8,029 bases of DNA from K189A clade bacterium (GCA_007571095.1 RKSB01000041.1:1-8029), one strand, 5' to 3'; shown: positions 1-6,274, numbered from the stretch's first letter. Numbers and translations: made by a program. The notes: generated by a model not told the origin, from the letters alone.

Positions 1-36
1 GCTTCAATGAGGCCGGGGCAATTGCCCCGGATATGC
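1..36 (-). CRISPR. Probable leader-proximal CRISPR repeat at the window edge
   Basis: Positions 13-30 are a perfect 18-nt palindrome, CCGGGGCAATTGCCCCGG. Read on the minus strand it is followed by CCTCATTGAAGC, so the transcript would end in ATTGAAGC, which resembles the common 8-nt crRNA 5' handle (ATTGAAAC type). cas4-1 and cas2 lie just upstream in the same direction with a leader-like spacer between, which is where the first repeat of a leftward array belongs. Only one repeat is visible. The outer boundary (30 to about 36 nt) is a guess, and the array itself would lie outside the window. The call therefore rests on the palindrome, the handle and the gene context, not on seen repetition. 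Stable-hairpin repeats fit type I systems. Confidence 0.7.
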
Positions 37-206
37 TCCCACCTTATAACCTTTTGACAATAAAGGCAAAATTCGGCTGATTTCGACCAGTCGAGGATTT
101 GTTTTCCACAAACACAAGAAATTGCTCGATGAGATCTGCGTAAAGCTCCATAATCCTTACTGTTAAAGAACATTCCGGTTTCGAGAGACTTCGGGTGTTT
201 TTGCAT
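1..206 (-). CDS. Unconfirmed open frame with CxC...CxxC pattern, runs off the left edge
   Basis: After the tandem stops that end cas2 (TAA TGA), the same frame stays open from about 299 to the window edge, roughly 98 codons. Possible starts are TTG 296, ATG 206 (GGAG only 2 nt upstream) and ATG 173. From ATG 206 there are 68 complete codons. They contain ISCVCGK and, 12 residues later, FCLYCQK: a CxC-x14-CxxC spacing like a small zinc ribbon. Against it being a gene: it overlaps the boxA motif and the CRISPR repeat, codon use is not strongly biased and includes AGA, AGG and ATA, and a leader is expected here. It could be a real small gene, a relic from which the leader evolved, or chance. I do not recognise a family. 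Confidence 0.2.
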   Translation of the reverse strand, partial: MQKHPKSLETGMFFNSKDYGALRRSHRAISCVCGKQILDWSKSAEFCLYCQKVIRWEHIRGNCPGLIE

Positions 207-302
207 TACTCCGCCGCTCGAATCGAGTCGGCAAAATGAGAAACACTGGAACAAGGCACCGGATTCGTCATCTACCAGGACGGCCAAGCCGCCCAAACAT
301 CA
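37..302 (-). promoter_or_regulatory. CRISPR leader region between cas2 and the first repeat
   Basis: This is about 266 bp between the cas2 stop and the putative first repeat. It becomes AT-rich towards the repeat, which is typical of leaders that hold the pre-crRNA promoter and the integration signals for Cas1-Cas2. It contains a boxA-like motif at 161-171 and a bulged hairpin at 213-232 (CTCG/CGAG with GCCG/CGGC outside, 3-nt loop). A perfect TATAAT (minus, 307-302) overlaps the cas2 stop codon but has no good -35. No terminator lies between cas2 and the repeat, so read-through from the cas operon into the array is possible. An open frame also crosses this region; see the separate low-confidence entry. 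Confidence 0.5.
161..171 (-). promoter_or_regulatory. boxA-like antitermination element in the CRISPR leader
   Basis: The minus strand reads GTTCTTTAACA, preceded by T. This matches the boxA core of rRNA leaders (TGCTCTTTAACA in E. coli rrn operons) at every position except the variable pyrimidine. boxA recruits NusB/NusE and lets RNA polymerase resist Rho on long untranslated RNAs. boxA elements upstream of CRISPR arrays have been reported in enterobacteria. The site lies about 125-135 nt before the first repeat and on the strand that would carry the pre-crRNA, as that role requires. A chance match of an 11-mer is unlikely but possible. Confidence 0.5.
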
Positions 303-596
303 TTATATAACGACAGGCTGACGCTTGATGGCCGCGAAGGTCTTGCCGATGCTCATCACGGCAACATCGGTTTTGGCGGCCAGCCCGATATCGATCACCA
401 GCACGTGATCCTCGCCGGCCTTGATGAGTTCCCGCAGCCTGGCTTCCATCTCCACTCGCCGCCGCCTCGACAGCCGGCACTGAAACACCGAGAGTTGAAG
501 CCATTCTCCAAACCCGCGCATGGTCTTGAAAACCTGCCGCCAGCGGCGAGGACTGGAAATGTCGTAAGTAACGATATAGGCGCGTTCGTCGCTCAT
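303..596 (-). CDS. cas2: CRISPR-associated endoribonuclease-fold protein Cas2
   Basis: Cas2 is the structural partner of Cas1. A Cas2 dimer bridges two Cas1 dimers in the complex that captures protospacers and integrates them at the leader-repeat junction. The 97-residue length fits the family (about 85-100). The N-terminal strand AYIVTYDIS carries the conserved Asp (D12) at the end of beta-1 of the ferredoxin-like fold. It is followed by the helix WRQVFKTMRGFGEWLQ, then the strand LSVFQCRLS and the second helix. The ATG at 596 lies 13 nt after the cas4-1 stop and gives the expected N-terminus; a longer open frame to 764 would overlap Cas1 and is not credible. No strong Shine-Dalgarno is visible, so translational coupling to cas4-1 is likely. 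Known Cas2 proteins often lack relevant nuclease activity in adaptation. Confidence 0.93.
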   Translation of the reverse strand: MSDERAYIVTYDISSPRRWRQVFKTMRGFGEWLQLSVFQCRLSRRRRVEMEARLRELIKAGEDHVLVIDIGLAAKTDVAVMSIGKTFAAIKRQPVVI

Positions 597-609
597 GATG
601 AACTCGGCA

Positions 610-2463
610 TTATCTCGGAAGATAGTGGGGGTAGTCGGCCAGTTCACCCAAAAGATACCGGCACAAAAGACGGGCCTGGAGCAACAAAAGCCGACGCATA
701 CTGAGCTGATAGCCAAACAGTGGATGCGTGGTTTCCTGAGAGAGTCTTCGCTCGAATGCACCAATGAACCGGCGTCGTCCAGCAGGAGTCAGGGATGTAC
801 CGGTGGGGGCACTGATGAAGTCTCCTGCCGAGATGGCACCGGTGTTGATGACGGACAGAACCACCGAGTCTGCGATAATCGGCCGAAACGGTTCCATGAT
901 ATCGAGGGCCAGCGCGGGCTTGCCGTAACGTGGCGCGTGAAAGAGGCCTCGATAAGGGTCAAGCCCGACAGAGGCGAGTGCGGCGGTCAGGTGACGTGTC
1001 AGCATGGCATAACCCAGCGACAGCATGGCGTTGACTGGGTCGGTCGGAGGACGGCGGTTGCGGGCATCAAACCGAAACGGCTCCAGGGCTTCGGTGCTGT
1101 TGGCCGAGTCTTTGGAGTCAGGCGGCACAAGCATGCGAGCGAATGCACGAAAGTAGGTGGCAGCTGCATCTCCTTCCACACCAAGCAACTCATTTAACGA
1201 GTTTGCGACCCTTGTCGATCTCCTGGCGGCATCAAGCCGGTTCAGCACGACACTGCGGTCCTCGCGATTCTCGCGCCAGTTTCGGCGTACGATGGTTCGC
1301 TGGTTTACGACTTTGGCGGCCACCAGGTCGCGAGCAAAGCCCAGGCAGCGGTCTGCATCAAAACTGTGGCGGTACTGTGCCGTGCGCACCTCAACGTTAC
1401 GGTGGCCTGCCCCCTGAGCGATACCACGAAACCAGCCGCCATGGCTGTGAAAGGACACAGGAATCTGGCGATCCATCAGTTCGGCCAACGCCGGCGTAGT
1501 GATCGAAACATTCCCGAACAAGGCCACATCGGACACCTCGTTCAGGCGGACACTGGTATCTCCCTGCTCCTCATCGGCAATCTTGAGAGTTTCGCCATTC
1601 TTGCTGATGCGGGCACGTTGAGACTGGACAACCAGCGGCAAGCCTTCGTCTGTTGCAATGGCAATCGGGCGAGGCGACAGGTCAGCGGCCCCGAGCGAAT
1701 GTATTTCGTCAGGCAGACAAATAGACACAAGCGCGCACCGCGGGCACTTGGGGCTATCTGTCAGAGGCGGCGGAATACGCTCCTGAGCAACCGTCAGGCG
1801 CAGCTGATTGACCGCCTCCTGAGCGGCAAAACGAAGCTCGTCATCAAGAACAACTCGAACGCGCTCGCGACTCTCGGCATACCAGATGGCCCCCTCTTTG
1901 ACCTTGTAGCCATGCTCCTCAAGCAGCATCGCCTGCAGACAGACCTGAACACGTTCCGGTTCGTAGGCACCCTTTGCGACATGGGGTCGCCTGCCACGCT
2001 TGTAATCAATTGGCGTAACCACACCGTCTTCGGCCTCGGCGATGTCGATCTTGGCGATCACGCCGAGCTTTTCCGATGACAGAGTCAGGGATCGGCTGAC
2101 CACCTTGTCCTCGGCTGGCAATTCCTCAGGATCGGGCAACGGCTTTCCAGGGCGATCCACTCGAGTATGCACCCGCCGACCATCAACCGTGTCTCCCGTT
2201 TCTGCCCATTCCGCCTGGCCCCACATGAGATAGGCAAGCCTCGGGCAGTAAACAAACTCGTTCACCATCCTTGCCGGAACCAACGGGCTGTCGCCGATCA
2301 GCGGCGGCGAAGGGAGGCGGAGTTCAAGCTGGGCATGCTCGCCGTCAGCAAAGATGTTGGAGCGAATGTCGGTAGCAGCGTATGCGTCTTCACTCGCACT
2401 CGAAACGGATTCTTCGAGCGATCTGCTGCCTGTATCGAGTGCGGCCTCTTGTTCTTCTTTCAA
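610..2463 (-). CDS. cas4-cas1: Cas4-Cas1 fusion, CRISPR spacer acquisition integrase
   Basis: This 617-residue protein joins a RecB-family Cas4 nuclease to the Cas1 integrase. Cas4 trims prespacers and selects PAM-bearing ends; Cas1 with Cas2 inserts them into the array. Cas4 part (about 60-255): NEFVYCPR with Cys73; GRRVH with His99; KIDI with Asp140; PIDYKRG with Asp153 and Lys155; Gln177; and the CPRCALVSIC cluster (Cys240, Cys243, Cys249), giving four cysteines for an Fe-S cluster. Cas1 part (about 275-617): LGVEGDAA with Glu430, GLFHAPRYGKP with His509, and LDIMEPFRP with Asp521/Glu524, so the metal site looks intact. The start is TTG at 2463, with AAAGG six nt upstream. The acidic first 50 residues precede the conserved LVPARMVNEF and could be absent if an internal start is used. 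Such fusions mark type I-U/I-G and V-B loci. Confidence 0.96.
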   Translation of the reverse strand: MKEEQEAALDTGSRSLEESVSSASEDAYAATDIRSNIFADGEHAQLELRLPSPPLIGDSPLVPARMVNEFVYCPRLAYLMWGQAEWAETGDTVDGRRVHTRVDRPGKPLPDPEELPAEDKVVSRSLTLSSEKLGVIAKIDIAEAEDGVVTPIDYKRGRRPHVAKGAYEPERVQVCLQAMLLEEHGYKVKEGAIWYAESRERVRVVLDDELRFAAQEAVNQLRLTVAQERIPPPLTDSPKCPRCALVSICLPDEIHSLGAADLSPRPIAIATDEGLPLVVQSQRARISKNGETLKIADEEQGDTSVRLNEVSDVALFGNVSITTPALAELMDRQIPVSFHSHGGWFRGIAQGAGHRNVEVRTAQYRHSFDADRCLGFARDLVAAKVVNQRTIVRRNWRENREDRSVVLNRLDAARRSTRVANSLNELLGVEGDAAATYFRAFARMLVPPDSKDSANSTEALEPFRFDARNRRPPTDPVNAMLSLGYAMLTRHLTAALASVGLDPYRGLFHAPRYGKPALALDIMEPFRPIIADSVVLSVINTGAISAGDFISAPTGTSLTPAGRRRFIGAFERRLSQETTHPLFGYQLSMRRLLLLQARLLCRYLLGELADYPHYLPR

Positions 2464-2842
2464 AAGAAACCTTTCTAAATCAGTAAGACATACAAGAATA
2501 ACAGCAAAGAAAATTAAGAAATGCTGTGAAATATCTAGTTATCATTGGATAATATTCTCAAAGTAACCTGTGCATTGGAGGGCAGAAAAAGTCCTAAGTT
2601 CCCACCGAATACTGGAACAAGCATCCATTGACCTGGCTGGCCACAAACAGAATGCCGACATCCAGGAATTGAAATTCCCTGAAATCAGGAGAAGTCGAGA
2701 AGCGAAATATGGGGTTTTCCGTAGCCTGTTCAGGCCGTCATCGCCACTTGGGCCTGGCACCGACTAAGCCAGCATCTGGAAAGGTGAATGCCTCTACCCC
2801 GAGGCCACCTTCGCCGCCTCGTCTGCTCGGTGGCTGACTTTC
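2464..2842. other. Spacer between cas4-1 and fic, no recognisable gene
   Basis: These 379 bp separate two leftward genes. The left third (2464-2565) is AT-rich and holds the likely cas promoter and ribosome site. The rest can be read as short open frames of 65-72 codons on either strand, starting at GTG 2570 (plus) or ending near 2542 (minus). Neither has a ribosome site or a familiar motif. An imperfect hairpin (CGAGGC 2800-2805 with GCCTCG 2816-2821) lies just after the fic stop but lacks a U-tract. No effector cas gene or recognisable cas remnant is present. Confidence 0.6.
2532..2561 (-). promoter_or_regulatory. Candidate promoter of cas4-1/cas2
   Basis: The minus strand has TTGAGA (2561-2556; one mismatch to TTGACA), then an 18-nt spacer, then TAGATA (2537-2532; three of six to TATAAT). 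This sits in an AT-rich stretch about 70 nt before the TTG start of cas4-1. The -10 is poor, so other placements nearby are possible. Confidence 0.25.
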
Positions 2843-3958
2843 CTAAGACTCATCCTCCGCCGAAACGCCGACAAACAGACCCACCAGAGGGTCATTGATG
2901 TAATAGTTACTGCGTCCCTGTCGGACCTCTCGAACAAACCCCGCTTTTGTCAGTTGCTTTAGATAGGAGGTCGCCGTCTGTCGGCTTTTTCCGATGTCTT
3001 TTTGCAGAAGCTCAATGCGCGTGTAAGGGTGACGAAACAGGTTGTTCAACAAGTCCTGCGAGTAGATCTTCGGGAATTCTCTGCGCAGGCGATGCTTGGT
3101 CTCCTGCATCAATTCCCGTATGTCTTCAACCAGCTTCAGAGTATCGCAAGCTGTCTTGAAAACAGCCTTCAACATGTAAATCACCCACTCTTCCCAGGCA
3201 TTTTTGGCATTTTCATTCCGCACTGACTGCAACAGGCGATAATAATCCGGCCGAGTTTGATGAATGGCACGACTCAGATAGAGGATCGGAATATCCAACA
3301 AGCCTGTGTGCGTCAGGTATAGGACGTTCAGTATTCGTCCTATACGGCCATTGCCGTCAGGGAACGGGTGAATGGTCTCAAACCGATGGTGGATGAGTGC
3401 CATTCTCACCAGCGGATCCGACATGGCGGTATCCTCGCTGGCAGTAGCGAGATCCTCGTTGATAAAGGCTTCAAGATTCCGCATACAGGCAACAATCTCC
3501 TGACAATCCTGCGGCGGAATGTACACATCCTCGCCGGTTTGCTCGTTTCGCAACACAGTGTGCGATCCTGTGCGATAGCCATCGTCTCGCTGTTTGAGGA
3601 TACGAAACATTCCGATCAGCATGTTTTCGGTGATGAGGTTCTGCTTGCACCATTCGTCGTAACCCCACCGCATGGTTTGCCGATAGCGATCAACCTCCTT
3701 GGCTTCGGGCGAAGCTGACTCAGCAAACAGGCCAGCCCTGAACGCCTCGTCCTGCGTTGTTACTACCTGTTCAATCTCTGAGCTGGCCAGTGCTTCCTGC
3801 AGAAACAGTGTGTCGATCAAAATACCTTGATTAGGCAAGCTTCCTGCCGCCCCCTTCAATTCCCCCAAGGCCCCGCGTGCCCGAGCAAGCAATCTGAGTA
3901 CTGCCTTCGTTTCAATCGCCTCGTTATCTGGTAGCCAGGCTGACACTGTTGATTGCAT
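2843..3958 (-). CDS. Fic domain protein (AMP-transferase type) with C-terminal winged helix
   Basis: Fic enzymes transfer a nucleotide monophosphate, usually AMP from ATP, to a hydroxyl on a target protein. From ATG 3958 the protein has 371 residues. Residues 197-208 read HPFPDGNGRIGR, the full catalytic Fic motif (His197, Asp201, GNGR for phosphate binding, Arg208). VYIPP at 145-149 fits the flap that docks the target. SSEIEQ at 59-64 matches the inhibitory (S/T)xxxE(G/N) helix except for Gln at the last place, which makes this an N-terminally autoinhibited class II Fic. Residues about 305-355 form a winged-helix DNA-binding domain (KSRQTATSYLKQL recognition region, then a basic wing). I chose ATG 3958 (GGAAG ten nt upstream) because ATG 4015 sits on top of a perfect -10 box. 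A longer 390-residue form from 4015 is the alternative. The target protein is unknown. Confidence 0.9.
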   Translation of the reverse strand: MQSTVSAWLPDNEAIETKAVLRLLARARGALGELKGAAGSLPNQGILIDTLFLQEALASSEIEQVVTTQDEAFRAGLFAESASPEAKEVDRYRQTMRWGYDEWCKQNLITENMLIGMFRILKQRDDGYRTGSHTVLRNEQTGEDVYIPPQDCQEIVACMRNLEAFINEDLATASEDTAMSDPLVRMALIHHRFETIHPFPDGNGRIGRILNVLYLTHTGLLDIPILYLSRAIHQTRPDYYRLLQSVRNENAKNAWEEWVIYMLKAVFKTACDTLKLVEDIRELMQETKHRLRREFPKIYSQDLLNNLFRHPYTRIELLQKDIGKSRQTATSYLKQLTKAGFVREVRQGRSNYYINDPLVGLFVGVSAEDES

Positions 3959-4006
3959 GAATATTTCGCTTCCAGTAGCCGGGGATAGTTCGGGACAGTG
4001 TAGAAA

Positions 4007-4034
4007 ATTATACATGTTCGGCTAGATATGTATA
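4007..4034 (-). promoter_or_regulatory. Probable fic promoter
   Basis: The minus strand has TATACA (4034-4029) as -35, a 16-nt spacer, and a perfect TATAAT (4012-4007) as -10. Transcription would start near 4000, about 42 nt before ATG 3958 and downstream of ATG 4015. This is the main reason for preferring the shorter Fic start. The -35 is also the arm of the first palindromic operator, so a bound regulator would block polymerase. Confidence 0.5.
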
Positions 4035-4101
4035 GAAAATCCGATTTTTTATACATATTACTGAATACATGTATAGAAAACAGGCTTTTTTATACACATA
4101 G
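4026..4101. promoter_or_regulatory. Twin palindromic operator-like block upstream of fic
   Basis: There are two imperfect palindromes. The first has TGTATAGAAAA (4029-4039) facing TTTTTTATACA (4045-4055). The second has TGTATAGAAAA (4070-4080) facing TTTTTTATACA (4086-4096). The arms are identical between the two palindromes, which are 41 bp apart, close to four helical turns, so proteins bound to them would sit on the same face. A third, compact element (TGTA 3999-4002 facing TACA 4011-4014) covers the -10. Autoregulation through the winged helix of the Fic protein is a reasonable inference; nothing here proves it. Confidence 0.55.
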
Positions 4102-5343
4102 AAAGATCCTGGAATCAAAACCGAAGGAGATTTTTACGGCATCCAGCAGGACAGGCAAGATCGCAAATTTATCCTGAACCAAGCCTGAAAGAAGAAGTCT
4201 AAAAGAGACAAGGCAACCGAAGGAAAGAGCAAATCGGCCAAAAAGAAAGAAATAAAATAGCCAGGGAGTGACTATCCGCAATTCTCGAAAGAAGGTTGCA
4301 TAGTCGCCCCAAGCATCACGCTTCACAATGACGAAAGGAGATATCTGGATATATAACCTTTCTTCAATAAAACCGGATGACTAACCCGCCTGTATCCTCC
4401 GTGGCCGACCCAGCGGCCATACACAAGGCGGTGGCGGCAGGCGGATAACAGTCTCATACCACCACCGCTACTGGGGCAGCCAGAAGCCCCGGAGACCTTG
4501 ATGCAGCCGGTTGATGGTTGCTTGCCCTCTATTTGAAGCGCCCTACTCCAGTTTCATACGAGTTGCTGTACTGAATTACAGAAATTATAAAGAAAATTTC
4601 TTGATAACAATTCACCCTTCCTGATAACAGGCTCCCCTAATAAAAGCCGCCTTCATAAAAAGCTGGTTGCAAAAAGCTGACTCGTATCTGATCTATAGAG
4701 GAGTTATTCGGGATACCGCCTCCAAAGCAGCCTCTTCCTGAATAACAGGGCTGGCATTGCTGTTCGTACCATGGCTTTCGGCTCTCTCAAAGCGTTACAA
4801 AAAATAATGCCTGCCGGACCGAACAGGCCAAGGATAGAAATCGGGGGCCAGGGAATGGCGCGCATTGTGCCATTCTTGCAGGAACCGATGGTCAGAGCCA
4901 AAGAAGGCTCGCTCAGGGAAGCTTGACATTTTCAACCCCTGATCCTCTCTAGCCTCAGGGAAATGATCGGGGTGATTTTATGGACAAGCCGGGAGAAGTG
5001 ACGGAGCGGTACAGCTAGAGGTGCTGGACCTGGTATTCAGTTGCTTGAGTTCGACTTTCCGGTACTCCAACGACCATCGGTTGAATCGTAAAGTTGCTGG
5101 TGCCGGGCTACTGGGCACTCACCCAAAAGAACATGTATAAAAAATCGAATTCTCTATACATATCTTTCAGCATATGCAAAGAAAGCAGGCTTTTTTAGAC
5201 ATATAGACACAAGGATAGAGGCAGGAAGCGACAAAAAACCTCTGGCTCCGAATACACATTCCTCCCCGCCTTCGGTTCGGCTTGCCAGCAAGGTTTCCTG
5301 AACGTCCAAGAGGCACAAGTGAACAACAGATTGCCTGCAGGCG
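4102..5343. other. 1.2-kb stretch without a recognisable gene
   Basis: No open frame here has both a ribosome site and a familiar motif. Items seen: a minus-strand frame 4090-4326 (78 codons, GTG start, hydrophobic mainly because the DNA is AT-rich); a plus-strand 51-codon frame from ATG 4771 to TGA 4926, with an equally open antisense frame; an inverted repeat GCGGTGGCGG (4428-4437) against CCACCACCGC (4459-4468) with one mismatch; a GGGGC/GCCCC hairpin (4473-4490); two short similar elements CCTGATAACAGG (4620-4631) and CCTGAATAACAGG (4737-4749); and a 76-bp copy of the fic operator (5131-5206). The stretch may be decayed sequence between the Fic locus and the reductase duplications. I identified no ancestor for it. 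Confidence 0.55.
5131..5206. repeat. Diverged second copy of the fic operator block
   Basis: Aligned by hand without gaps to 4026-4101 (offset 1105 bp), 58 of 76 positions agree. The first palindrome is kept in outline (TGTATA 5134-5139 facing TATACA 5155-5160). The second is mostly eroded on its left arm, though CAGGCTTTTTTA is unchanged. The flanks on either side do not align, so the duplication or conservation is confined to this block. No gene lies immediately downstream of it on the minus strand. Confidence 0.6.
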
Positions 5344-5774
5344 AGTAGGCTGGCGATCCTGGCCTCTTGAGCGGTCGGTCGAACCCTTGTCAAAGCTCTG
5401 GCTGTAAGTACCGGCCAGAATTCCTCTGGCCAGAGGCGACCAGGGCGTGATGCCGACACCGGTAGAGAGGCAGTAGGGGATCATCTCTCTCCTCCTCTCG
5501 ATACACCAGATTGTAGTGGTTCTGCATGGAGATGAACCTGTGCCAGCCACGATAGTCGGCCATCGACTGCATCTCGGCAAACTGCCAGGCAAACATGGAC
5601 GAGGCACCGAGATACATCGCCTTGCCGGCCTTCACCACGTCGTTCAGGGCCTCCATGGTTTCCTCAATCGGTGCTTTGGCCTGGCCGGGAATGGCGTGCG
5701 GATGGCGGCGAGTGGTCAACCGATCAAAATAGTCATGCTCCAGCCGCCTCAGGCAAGCATCTATCCCTTCAAAA
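5344..5774 (-). pseudogene. Degenerate aldo/keto reductase copy 3 (middle fragment, frameshifted)
   Basis: This fragment matches the intact reductase from Phe112 (…FEGIDACLRRLEHDY) to about Gln253. It starts exactly where copy 2's downstream spacer ends, so it has no start of its own. At 5484-5491 the run (TC)4 replaces (TC)5 of the intact gene. This 2-bp loss switches frame within REEERE, and the MIPYCLSTG… part continues in another frame. The catalytic His133 of the parent reads Arg here (TTRRHPH for IIHRHPH). Homology stops abruptly at 5344, so the last 90 residues are missing. An open frame of 156 codons covering it (5390-5860, TTG start) begins out of frame in the tail of copy 2 and is chimeric. 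No functional product is expected. Confidence 0.9.
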
Positions 5775-5798
5775 TATAAGGAACAGCCTTCCCGAAAC

Positions 5799-6274
5799 TC
5801 AGGAAGCACCGCCGGACAGCAGGTTGTCCGTCGGCGAATAGAGTTCTTCGAGATATTCAACCTCGTCGTCAGTCAACGTCAGATCGACGGCGGCCACCAG
5901 ATCCTCCAACTGAGAAACCTTCAAAACGCCGACCACGGGGCAGGTGATGCCTGGCTTGCCGGCCAGCCAGGCGACCGCAATCTGGGCCGGTTTGACGCCG
6001 CGTTTGCCGGCCAGTTCGATCACTCGATCGGCAATGTCGAAGGTCGCCGGTCCTCGATACAGCATTTCAGTAGGCTGGCGATCCTGGCCTCTTGAACGGT
6101 CGGTCGAACCCTTGTCAAAGCTCTGGCTGTAAGTACCGGCCAGTATCCCTCTGGCCAGAGGCAAAAACCGGTGCTTTTGTCCGGCTGGGCATGGTGTGTC
6201 GATAACAACAAGTGGTCAACCGATCAGAATACTCATGCTCCGGCCGCTTCAGGCAGGCATCTATGCCTTCAAAA
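5799..6274 (-). pseudogene. Degenerate aldo/keto reductase copy 2 (internal deletion)
   Basis: This copy again begins at Phe112 of the parent and keeps the native stop (…NLLSGGAS then TGA at 5801-5799). Between Val147 and about Leu226 it has lost about 227 bp, which is not a multiple of three. The front part (FEGIDACLKRPEHEY…TKAPV) and the back part (LARGILAGTYSQ…GGAS) are therefore in different frames. The loss includes the GASSMFAWQFAE and SMQNHYNL regions that line the cofactor site. The His133 region is also altered (TTCCYRH). The back part alone is open for 121 codons (5799-6164) but lacks the catalytic residues Asp60, Tyr65, Lys92 and His133. It shares several variants with copy 3 that the intact gene lacks (for example GTGGTCAACCGATCA, and TAGGCTGG for TCGCTGG), so copies 2 and 3 are closest relatives. 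Confidence 0.9.

Noticed and set aside
43..69. TATAAG (minus, 48-43) with TTTGCC 16 bp upstream as the array promoter
   Set aside because: The -35 is weak, and transcription would start within a few bases of the repeat, downstream of the boxA. A promoter to the right of 171 fits better.
303..764. A longer Cas2 reading frame of 153 codons
   Set aside because: Its first 56 codons overlap the conserved C-terminus of Cas1. Family length and the N-terminal strand place the start at ATG 596.
595..2079. Long plus-strand frames (for example 595-1197 and 1366-2079) across the cas4-1 gene
   Set aside because: They are antisense to a fully conserved coding sequence, contain no family motifs, and are expected shadows of GC-rich codons.
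2800..2821. Rho-independent terminator after fic
   Set aside because: It has a six-pair stem with a 10-nt loop and no run of U after it on the minus strand.
4013..4015. ATG 4015 as the Fic start (390 residues)
   Set aside because: It lies just upstream of a perfect TATAAT and has no ribosome site. The extra 19 residues do not resemble a Fic N-terminus. I keep it as an alternative only.
4090..4326. Possible small membrane protein on the minus strand
   Set aside because: Its hydrophobicity comes from T-rich antisense of A-rich DNA. It has a GTG start without a ribosome site and overlaps the operator block.
5220..5343. Further reductase remnant (LAGKP reading near 5280)
   Set aside because: Only five residues agree with the parent LAGKPG motif and the surrounding bases do not align; I take it as chance.
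5390..5860. A 156-codon frame covering reductase copy 3
   Set aside because: It starts at a TTG inside the out-of-frame tail of copy 2, enters reductase frame only at the junction, and leaves it at the TC frameshift. It is a chimera, not a gene. The 81-codon frame at 6115-6360 arises in the same way.
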